From assembly GCA_021158865.1 (NCBI GenBank), contig JAGGSX010000114.1, positions 1 to 8,513 on the forward strand: a DNA stretch of 8,513 nt, given 5' to 3'. The notes beneath the pieces were generated by a model that saw only the letters and a list, made by a program, of their open reading frames with translations, made no database searches and was not told where the DNA came from. Source of the stretch: Thermoplasmata archaeon (lineage in GTDB: Archaea > Thermoplasmatota > E2 > UBA202 > JdFR-43). The position numbers were made by a program, and so were the translations under genes. Below are positions 1-5,462 of this stretch, in pieces (positions within the stretch are counted from its first letter, which is position 1; each line of letters starts with the position of its first letter).

Positions 1-4
1 AAAG

Positions 5-87
5 CGCGGGGAGAGGGATTTGAACCCTCGAGGTCAAAGACCACAGGATTAGCAATCCTGCGCCTTACCAGGCTGGGCCATCCCCGC
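5..87 (-). tRNA. tRNA-Ser (anticodon GCU)
   Basis: The minus strand folds into a full class II tRNA of 83 nt. The acceptor stem is GCGGGGA paired with TCCCCGC. The anticodon arm is CAGGA-TTGCTAA-TCCTG, with GCT at positions 53-51, so it reads the serine codons AGC and AGU. The variable region is 14 nt and forms its own stem (GGTC-TTT-GACC), the hallmark of tRNA-Ser. The T arm is GAGGG-TTCAAAT-CCCTC and the discriminator base is G. No CCA is encoded after the discriminator, so it would be added after transcription, as is common in archaea. No intron is seen in the anticodon loop. The gene lies 23 bp downstream of the coaD fusion gene on the same strand. Confidence 0.96.
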
Positions 88-108
88 CTTGTATTGGAAA
101 TGGTTTTC

Positions 109-117
109 TATTAAAAA
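109..117 (-). promoter_or_regulatory. candidate TATA box for tRNA-Ser
   Basis: On the minus strand this reads TTTTTAATA. Its centre is about 26 nt upstream of the mature tRNA 5' end, the usual archaeal TATA-to-start distance. An A-rich stretch that could serve as a BRE lies just upstream. It overlaps the stop codon of the coaD fusion gene. The region is so AT-rich that a chance match is easy. Confidence 0.35.
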
Positions 118-1043
118 TTTTTTCTCAATCTTGGTATCATAGCCATGAAAACGCCTGTTTTAGTTAACTCCAGTCTATCCATTTTATTTGAGAAAAACCA
201 TATTGCTCCTTTTTTTTCTTCTCCTTTTTTAAATGGTATGGCTTCTTTCATTTCTTTTCCTTTCTTTAATTCATCCAAAAGCCATATCGGGCATTGAAAA
301 GCAGGGCTTTTACCATAGGTTACATAATTTAATTTATCTCTAATTGCAACATCCTGCTCAATGAAATATATGTTATTATACTTTGCTACCCCTGCTTCTA
401 TACCAACGCAATAATCACAATTTTTGCAAGCTTTAGACCTTTTTATTGCTCCATTTAAAATTGCAGTATTAAATGGCTGCTTTTTTGTTTTGATATCAAT
501 GCTCTCATATTTAATGGGAAAATCAAAAATTTCATTAAAAATCTGTTTCACCGCTTCAATTTTAACTTCATTTTTACTTGCTATGCAAACTCTCATTTCT
601 TTTATTCTTTTTGTTCCATCTATCTCTCCATTTTTTATTCTTGATGAAGAAATGGGTATACCATCATCTGCAAGAATGAGAGGAGCAATAACAATTTCAA
701 TTTCTTTCATTCCTTTCCTTTTTCTTATATCATTTATTTCTCTTGCTCTCGAATAGCTTTCTGGGGAAACAACAATTGCGTCATAATCTTCTTCAATAGC
801 ATTTCCATAAAAATCATTCAAAGGCATTATTGTTGCTTTTCCTTGCAAATTTTCATCATTCAAAAATTTTTGAATTTGTTTAACCCTTTTTTCATAACTC
901 CTTGCTTTTTTTCCAATTTTTTTAATAAATTCATCTGTTGTAACTCCTATATAAATTTCATTCCCAATTTCAAAAGCTTTCCTCAATAATGTTTTATGAC
1001 CAAGATGCAGGGCATCGAAACTTCCAGCAACACAAACTTTCAT
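111..1043 (-). CDS. coaD: bifunctional phosphopantetheine adenylyltransferase / DUF84 NTP phosphatase
   Basis: This 310-residue protein is a fusion of two enzymes. Residues 1-149 are an archaeal-type phosphopantetheine adenylyltransferase, which transfers AMP from ATP to 4'-phosphopantetheine to make dephospho-CoA. The nucleotidyltransferase HxGH motif is H13-L-G-H16 within a GSFDALHLGH context, and the ISSSRI motif is at 131-136. Residues 150-310 match the DUF84 (YjjX-like) inosine/xanthosine triphosphatase family, which removes non-canonical NTPs. Its signature pieces are ASKNEVK at 155-161, GIEAG at 214-218 and a GKSPAF-type loop near 244-249. I recall such fusions being annotated in Thermoplasma relatives. 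The second domain begins MRVCIASKN, like a free-standing DUF84 start, but no stop separates the halves. Odd: Cys206, Cys209 and Cys212 form a tight cluster. The gene follows the radical SAM gene after 27 bp, with no Shine-Dalgarno visible. Both products should be cytosolic. Confidence 0.9.
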   Translation of the reverse strand: MKVCVAGSFDALHLGHKTLLRKAFEIGNEIYIGVTTDEFIKKIGKKARSYEKRVKQIQKFLNDENLQGKATIMPLNDFYGNAIEEDYDAIVVSPESYSRAREINDIRKRKGMKEIEIVIAPLILADDGIPISSSRIKNGEIDGTKRIKEMRVCIASKNEVKIEAVKQIFNEIFDFPIKYESIDIKTKKQPFNTAILNGAIKRSKACKNCDYCVGIEAGVAKYNNIYFIEQDVAIRDKLNYVTYGKSPAFQCPIWLLDELKKGKEMKEAIPFKKGEEKKGAIWFFSNKMDRLELTKTGVFMAMIPRLRKNF

Positions 1044-1061
1044 AATTAAAAAACAATAGAA

Positions 1062-1072
1062 ATTAAAAATTT
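1062..1072 (-). promoter_or_regulatory. weak TATA-like box before coaD fusion
   Basis: On the minus strand this reads AAATTTTTAAT, centred about 24 nt upstream of the coaD ATG and overlapping the radical SAM stop codon. The same 11-mer occurs at 110-120 ahead of tRNA-Ser. If used, it would give an almost leaderless transcript, which fits the lack of a Shine-Dalgarno site. Read-through from the upstream gene is equally possible. Confidence 0.25.
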
Positions 1073-1988
1073 ATGCTCTAACTTTTGGTATTTTCCGCAT
1101 ATAAAACTTATTTCCTTCATAAGAAATTTCCAACAACTTTCCTTCACTAACCATTTTTTCAACAATATTCCAATCACTTCCATTTTTTTTCAATAACTCA
1201 TCAACAGCTTCTTGTCTCATTGGATGAACAGATGTTATAGAAAGCAAATCATTTTCAATATCTCCAGTTGAAGAAAATTCATTTCCTTCATAACCAATTA
1301 AATACTCTGCCTTTACAACTTTTGAAAAAACCTGATATGCATGAACAATAACATCTTCTTTTGCTGGCTTTACCCATGGCTCAACCGGCGGGCGCGTCGG
1401 GATAGCAACATAAGCCTTATATGGCTTCAATTTTTTCAAAAAGCTGGCTATTTTATCAAATTCATTTTCATAATTTATTCCATCAATGAGCATTGTTTCA
1501 GTTATTATTCTGCCTTTAAATTTTTTTGAAAAATCAAGCATGGCATCAAGTATTTCATTTATATTTAAACTTGGATATGGCCTGTTAATTTTCTTCCATA
1601 AATCTTGGCTAACTGCATCTATTTTAAAAGAGATTAAGCTTGCATCCATCAAATCATACTGGACATCTTCTCTCCATATCAAAGATGAATTTGTCAAAAC
1701 AGCAATTTTTTTTATGGACTTAAGCATTTCTATTTCCTTTCCTATATTTACATCAAGAGTTGGCTCTCCATCTGGAACAAATGTTATGTAATCGGCATCG
1801 CTGCTTTTCTTTAATGCTTCTTCAAACACTTCTTCGGGCTCATAAAATGCTTTTCTTTCAACACTCATTTTTATTGTCCTTCCAATCTGGCAATAGACAC
1901 AGGCATAGCTACATATTTTTGCAGGTATATTATTTATTCCAAGGCTTTTTCCAAGGCGGCGGGAGGGCACAGGCCCAAATGCAATCAT
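1071..1988 (-). CDS. radical SAM protein, COG0731-like
   Basis: This 305-residue protein carries the radical SAM cluster motif Cx3Cx2C at C26-SYA-C30-VY-C33, which would hold a 4Fe-4S cluster that cleaves S-adenosylmethionine. The opening FGPVPSRRLGKSLGIN followed by this cysteine motif is typical of the COG0731-like archaeal/bacterial Fe-S oxidoreductase family. DGEPTL at 73-78 matches the second conserved strand (GE motif) that contacts the SAM amino group. Residues from about 240 to 305 look like a small helical or winged-helix tail, absent from minimal radical SAM proteins. The substrate is not known to me. COG0731 also includes the tRNA wybutosine enzyme Taw1, but this protein lacks that enzyme's extended layout, so I do not assign it. 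Its ATG overlaps the TGA of the upstream membrane protein gene by 4 bp. No Shine-Dalgarno is visible, so translational coupling is likely. It should be cytosolic. Confidence 0.88.
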   Translation of the reverse strand: MIAFGPVPSRRLGKSLGINNIPAKICSYACVYCQIGRTIKMSVERKAFYEPEEVFEEALKKSSDADYITFVPDGEPTLDVNIGKEIEMLKSIKKIAVLTNSSLIWREDVQYDLMDASLISFKIDAVSQDLWKKINRPYPSLNINEILDAMLDFSKKFKGRIITETMLIDGINYENEFDKIASFLKKLKPYKAYVAIPTRPPVEPWVKPAKEDVIVHAYQVFSKVVKAEYLIGYEGNEFSSTGDIENDLLSITSVHPMRQEAVDELLKKNGSDWNIVEKMVSEGKLLEISYEGNKFYMRKIPKVRA

Positions 1989-2329
1989 ATTATCAGGAAT
2001 ATGATAAAGATAGTTAAAATTATTGCTGTCAAAATTAAAAGAATAGGAATAATTCTGGAATCATTTGAAAATATGATTGGCAAAGGACCAATGAATATTA
2101 TGCCACCTGTTTTAATGTTCTTAATTTCTTTACCTTCTATTTTAAAAGAAAAAATTGGAAAAAGGAAAGAAAGAAATATTAAAATTATTCCAATGAAAGC
2201 AAGCAAACCGTTTCCATAAATAAATGGGAAAATTATGAAAATTCCTGCTTTGCTCTCTCCAATTAAAAAAGATGCTATTATAAAAATTAATCCAGATAAA
2301 AATAAAATAAATGGTATCTTACTTTCCAT
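1985..2329 (-). CDS. DUF131 / TIGR00304 family membrane protein
   Basis: This is a 114-residue, very hydrophobic protein. One membrane segment spans about residues 5-23, a second stretch about 28-60 (one long or two short helices), and a third about 93-114, which runs to the C-terminus. Between them is a short charged loop (SFKIEGKEIKN, 61-71) followed by GGIIFIGPLPIIF at 75-87, the conserved patch I associate with archaeal DUF131/TIGR00304 proteins. Function is unknown. It starts inside the last codons of uppS (11-bp overlap), with a strong Shine-Dalgarno-like site 10 nt ahead, and it ends in an ATGA overlap with the radical SAM gene. This tight coupling to the polyprenyl synthase suggests, without proving, a link to membrane lipid carriers. 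The family call rests on the motif and archaeal context. Confidence 0.75.
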   Translation of the reverse strand: MESKIPFILFLSGLIFIIASFLIGESKAGIFIIFPFIYGNGLLAFIGIILIFLSFLFPIFSFKIEGKEIKNIKTGGIIFIGPLPIIFSNDSRIIPILLILTAIILTIFIIFLII

Positions 2330-3185
2330 ATCTTCTCTTCCTCCTCTGATATGATTGTATTGCCATTAAAAAATCCGTTTTTTTAAGAGCCGGCCAATAT
2401 ACATCAGAGAAATATAATTCTGAATAAGCAAGTTGCCATAACAAGAAATTTGATATCCGCTCTTCTCCAGATGTTCTTAAAACCAAATCGGGGTCTGGGA
2501 AAGGTAGCGAGGATGTATAAAGATATGACGAAACGGTTTTTTTGTTTATGCTTCTTTCGTCTATTTTTCCTTTTTTAACATCAAAAACAATTTTTTTTAT
2601 TGCTTCAACTATTTCTTCTCTCCCTCCATATCCAATCGCTATATTGAAAAAATATCTATCATAATTTTTTGTTTTTTCCATAACTTCTTCTGCTGCTTTT
2701 TTTACATTGTCCGGCAATAAATCCATTTTTCCTATAACTCTGACTCTAATTCTATTTTCATGTATTCTTTTATCATCCACCATTTTTTTTAAATCATTTG
2801 CAAACATTTCCATTAAATGATTTACTTCTTTTTTTGACCTTTTAAAATTATCCGTAGAAAATGCAAATACAGTAAGAACTTTTATTCCTAACTCTTGGCA
2901 CCACTCTATAACTTCTTCAAGCTTATCCTTTCCAACTTCATGACCTTTATATGGATGATAACCTTCTCCCATTGCATATCTTCTATTTCCATCCATTATT
3001 ATTGCAATATGATTTGGAATTTTATTCTTTTTAATGTCTTCCATCAATTTTTTTGTTTTTATTCTTTCTATTTCTCTGGAAACAATGTTGAATATCTTAT
3101 TTTTTTTAATATGCCTTATAACGTCTTTTGCAAAGTCTGTTTGAATTGCCTTCTCGCCGAGTTTTTCAATCCTTTTTATTACCAT
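2319..3185 (-). CDS. uppS: cis-prenyltransferase (polyprenyl diphosphate synthase)
   Basis: This 288-residue enzyme of the undecaprenyl/dehydrodolichyl diphosphate synthase family condenses isopentenyl diphosphate units in cis onto an allylic primer. Archaeal members make the long polyprenyl carriers used for glycan transfer. The catalytic signature is IIMDGNRR at 62-69 with D65 as the key aspartate. Other family motifs are GH at 81-82, FSTDNFKRS around 109-117, DPDLVLRTSGEERISNF at 231-247 (R237, R243 and S245 would bind the isopentenyl diphosphate) and SELYF near 255-259. About 55 lysine-rich residues precede the core, longer than bacterial UppS, as I recall for archaeal homologs. A shorter start at Met48 is possible, but a TATA box about 28 nt before the ATG at 3185 favours the long form as a leaderless message. 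It acts at the inner face of the membrane. The next gene overlaps it by 11 bp. Confidence 0.93.
   Translation of the reverse strand: MVIKRIEKLGEKAIQTDFAKDVIRHIKKNKIFNIVSREIERIKTKKLMEDIKKNKIPNHIAIIMDGNRRYAMGEGYHPYKGHEVGKDKLEEVIEWCQELGIKVLTVFAFSTDNFKRSKKEVNHLMEMFANDLKKMVDDKRIHENRIRVRVIGKMDLLPDNVKKAAEEVMEKTKNYDRYFFNIAIGYGGREEIVEAIKKIVFDVKKGKIDERSINKKTVSSYLYTSSLPFPDPDLVLRTSGEERISNFLLWQLAYSELYFSDVYWPALKKTDFLMAIQSYQRRKRRYGK
2340..2344 (-). promoter_or_regulatory. Shine-Dalgarno site inside uppS for DUF131 gene
   Basis: The minus strand reads AGAGGAGGAAGAGAAGAT then ATG. GGAGG sits 10 nt before the start codon and is formed by two consecutive AGG arginine codons near the uppS C-terminus. It is the clearest ribosome binding site in the window and supports the ATG at 2329. 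Confidence 0.65.
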
Positions 3186-3208
3186 CTATATAATTTCCAT
3201 ATACAATG

Positions 3209-3218
3209 AATATAAATA
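3209..3218 (-). promoter_or_regulatory. TATA box of uppS, probably leaderless
   Basis: The minus strand reads TATTTATATT. Its TTTATATT core is centred about 27-28 nt before the uppS ATG, so transcription would begin at or beside the start codon. No Shine-Dalgarno site lies between box and ATG, which fits a leaderless message. It sits in the 35-bp gap after the Nudix gene, giving uppS and the genes below it a promoter of their own. Confidence 0.55.
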
Positions 3219-3220
3219 CA

Positions 3221-3619
3221 TTATTCTTCAAGCAGTGCATGTATAACATCATTCAAAGAGGGAATAACATCATAATTTTTTATCTCATCTAACTCAATCC
3301 ATTTATATTCAGAATGTTCCCAGTCAATTTTTATTTCTTTCTTTCTGGCTTCAAAAAGAAATGCATGGACTCGCCATATAACTTCGCCGTCTCTTATTTC
3401 AATTGGCTTTGCAGCTTTTATAAATCTTATTTCATTCTCAGACAATCCTGTTTCCTCTCTAATTTCAATTATGGCTCTTTCTAATGGCGATGAATCATGT
3501 TTTTCCACATATCCAGAAATTCCAGCCCATTTACCCTGGAATGAGCCAACTTTATTACTTCTTTTCAAAATTAGAATTTTTCCCTCATTTTTTAATATCG
3601 AAGTTACCACATCTTTCAT
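3221..3619 (-). CDS. Nudix hydrolase
   Basis: This 132-residue single-domain protein would hydrolyse a nucleoside diphosphate linked to another moiety; the substrate cannot be read from the sequence. The Nudix box spans residues 36-59, starting GYVEKHD and ending IEIREETGL. The metal-binding glutamates E52, E55 and E56 are present. The box is atypical in two ways. It is 24 rather than 23 residues long, and the arginine of the usual RE pair is isoleucine (I51). WAGISGYVE just before it resembles other archaeal Nudix proteins. No signal peptide is seen, so it should be cytosolic. Its ATG overlaps the TGA of the upstream PIN-ATPase gene (ATGA), and there is no clear Shine-Dalgarno, so translation is probably coupled. 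Possible roles are housecleaning of damaged nucleotides or a step linked to RNA turnover; I cannot choose. Confidence 0.92.
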   Translation of the reverse strand: MKDVVTSILKNEGKILILKRSNKVGSFQGKWAGISGYVEKHDSSPLERAIIEIREETGLSENEIRFIKAAKPIEIRDGEVIWRVHAFLFEARKKEIKIDWEHSEYKWIELDEIKNYDVIPSLNDVIHALLEE

Positions 3620-5397
3620 TTTATCTTAACCATTGGATACATCTCAGAAGCAATACTCTCAATCAATTTTTTACCCATTTTGCTACTTCTGCCTATTTTT
3701 ATATCTCCCTGAGTGGAAATTTTACTTGAATAAACTACTTCCCCATTTAATATAACGTCTGCAATACGTCCTGAAAAAACTTTTCCTATTTTAAGCACAA
3801 CATCTTTTTTTCTTTTTACAATATGAGGAGTAACAACATTGCTTTCAAATGGTTCAACATTTATTTTTATTCCAGCTTCTTCTTCAACTTTTGATATTGT
3901 TTTTCCACCACGCCCTATTAGATATGGAATCTGTGGTTCCTCCACATATACGGTAGCGGAGCCGTCATTTATTTTGACTTCTATGTTCCCATCAATGTAT
4001 TTTTTTATAATTTTTTTGAGGCTTCCTTCGGCAAGTTTTTTCATTGGGCTTGTCTTCTTCTCTCCAACAGGCATGACAACAACCTGCTCTCCGTAACTAT
4101 ATATTTCAAATAAAATTTTTTTTGTATAAAAATTTTTGACAACGATTACAGGTCGTGCCAAATCCGCTTCTTCCATTCCGTAAGGAATTTTTACTGTAAA
4201 CTCCAATTCTAAAATTTCTTTAACAACGCCTCCAACTATATGGATAACGGTATCAACAACCTGAGGTATCATGCCAAGTTCCACCCTTCCTACCAAGCGT
4301 TGAATTGCATCTATGGCACGGTTTGCATGCGTTACACCAATCAATCCAATGCCCGCCAAACGCATATCTGCGAATATTTTAAAGTCATTGCTCCTCCTAA
4401 CTTCATCAAAAATAACAAAATCAGGGCGAACCAAAAGCAAGATATCAGCCGTCAACTCCATATTTTTTTCTAAAGGAGCATATTGTGTTATTTCTTCCCT
4501 CACCTGTAGGTCACGAGGCTGCTCCATTGTTTTTACAACAGCTCCTAACTCATAAAGATATTCTGCAATTGCCTGAGCAAATGTTGACTTGCCAGAGCCA
4601 GGAGCCCCAGAAATGAAGATACCACGATTATAATCTGTTAGTCTTTTTTTTAATTCATCAGCAAGGTTATAATCATCTATGCTTAATTTAACTATTGGCT
4701 TTGTTGCGGTTATTTCAAATTTGTCAGAAAAAGGTTGTCTTGCTATAACAATACGCATGTTTTTTAGCTGAATAACCGTTGCTCCCTTTCTCTCTATTTC
4801 TATAAAGCTATCTGCATCTCTTTTTGCATGTTCTATTATTTGGTGTGTCATCTCTACAAGCTCTTTTTCTGTTATTTTTTCATTTTTTATTTCTATCAAT
4901 TTAAAGTTGCCTGGCTTTCCCTTTTTTGCAATTGGTTTACAACCTTGGCGAAGATGGATGCTCATTGTTTCTTCGTCAAAATATTTCAATATTTTCAATG
5001 GCATTTCTTCATGATATGGATGCAAATAATAAACTTTTATTCCCTTTGCTTTTGCAACTTGAGCTTGAATTTTATCAGATGTAAACAGAGTTGCTCTTGT
5101 TTCTTCGGCTATATCCCTTATGATTGAATCTATTCTATGGTTTTCTATGTCTTCTCTACTCGGATAATTTCCAATAAAATGCAATGTTATTTTTCCCTCT
5201 TTATCCAATTTTTGCAATTCAATTACTTCGTTCAATCCATTGCTACCGGTTTCTTTTCCATTGTTTGCCTGATGCTCGAGTTCTGAAAGCACAGCAATAG
5301 GAATAATAACATCTGCTTTTTGTATTTTCCTGTCTTTTACCAATTCAGTTATTCTTCCATCTATTATTACAGATGTATCAGGGACAATTTTCATCAT
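3616..5397 (-). CDS. PIN domain-ATPase-KH domain protein (COG1855 type)
   Basis: This 593-residue protein has three recognisable parts. Residues 2-125 are a VapC-like PIN ribonuclease domain with acidic residues at D7 (PDTSVIIDGR), E39, D90 and D108. Residues about 220-430 are a PilT/VirB11-like ATPase with Walker A GAPGSGKST at 264-272, Walker B DFVIFDE at 326-332 and a GVTHANR histidine motif at 354-360. Residues about 480-520 are a KH RNA-binding domain with IGRGG at 494-498. This matches the archaeal PINc/VapC-family ATPase, thought to act on RNA, though its target is not established. The PIN acids look intact, so nuclease activity is plausible. There is no toxin-antitoxin layout: no small antitoxin gene is adjacent. 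Two ATG codons are in tandem at 5397 and 5394; homologs as I recall begin MKIVPDTS, which favours 5394. It heads the cluster and overlaps the Nudix gene by 4 bp. Confidence 0.92.
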   Translation of the reverse strand: MMKIVPDTSVIIDGRITELVKDRKIQKADVIIPIAVLSELEHQANNGKETGSNGLNEVIELQKLDKEGKITLHFIGNYPSREDIENHRIDSIIRDIAEETRATLFTSDKIQAQVAKAKGIKVYYLHPYHEEMPLKILKYFDEETMSIHLRQGCKPIAKKGKPGNFKLIEIKNEKITEKELVEMTHQIIEHAKRDADSFIEIERKGATVIQLKNMRIVIARQPFSDKFEITATKPIVKLSIDDYNLADELKKRLTDYNRGIFISGAPGSGKSTFAQAIAEYLYELGAVVKTMEQPRDLQVREEITQYAPLEKNMELTADILLLVRPDFVIFDEVRRSNDFKIFADMRLAGIGLIGVTHANRAIDAIQRLVGRVELGMIPQVVDTVIHIVGGVVKEILELEFTVKIPYGMEEADLARPVIVVKNFYTKKILFEIYSYGEQVVVMPVGEKKTSPMKKLAEGSLKKIIKKYIDGNIEVKINDGSATVYVEEPQIPYLIGRGGKTISKVEEEAGIKINVEPFESNVVTPHIVKRKKDVVLKIGKVFSGRIADVILNGEVVYSSKISTQGDIKIGRSSKMGKKLIESIASEMYPMVKIK

Positions 5398-5412
5398 TCA
5401 TATAAAAATAGC

Positions 5413-5422
5413 AATATAAAAA
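5413..5422 (-). promoter_or_regulatory. candidate TATA box of the PIN-ATPase gene
   Basis: The minus strand reads TTTTTATATT, directly preceded by the purine-rich GAAAGAG (5429-5423), which could be the BRE. The TTTATATT core lies about 20 nt before the first ATG and 23 nt before the second. Transcription would therefore start at or next to the start codons, giving a leaderless message, most easily from the second ATG. A rival box (CTTTTTTATAG, 5450-5440) would give a leader of about 20 nt. Confidence 0.42.
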
Positions 5423-5430
5423 CTCTTTCA

Positions 5431-5458
5431 ATAAAAAAACTATAAAAAAGGGAAAAGG
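5431..5458 (-). terminator. oligo-T terminator candidate of the surface protein gene
   Basis: Five bases after the TAA of the large gene, the minus strand becomes T-rich, with runs of four, six and seven T broken by CCC, ATAG and similar. Archaeal polymerase stops at such oligo-T tracts without a hairpin, and I see no strong hairpin here. The position, between two genes of very different type, fits termination. The same bases overlap possible promoter elements of the next gene. Confidence 0.4.
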
Positions 5459-5462
5459 TGGC

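Noticed and set aside
424..756. plus-strand open frame with hydrophobic stretches
   Set aside because: Antisense to coaD-DUF84. The Phe/Ile/Leu-rich translation simply mirrors Lys/Glu codons on the other strand.
1071..1988. radical SAM gene as the wybutosine enzyme Taw1
   Set aside because: Only general COG0731-like features are visible; I see no specific evidence for the tRNA-modifying subgroup.
2001..2219. plus-strand frame opposite the DUF131 gene
   Set aside because: The minus-strand frame has membrane segments, a family motif, a ribosome site and overlaps with both neighbours; the plus-strand frame has none.
3616..5397. PIN domain as a VapC toxin of a toxin-antitoxin pair
   Set aside because: The protein is 593 residues with ATPase and KH domains, and the adjacent gene is a Nudix hydrolase, not a small DNA-binding antitoxin.
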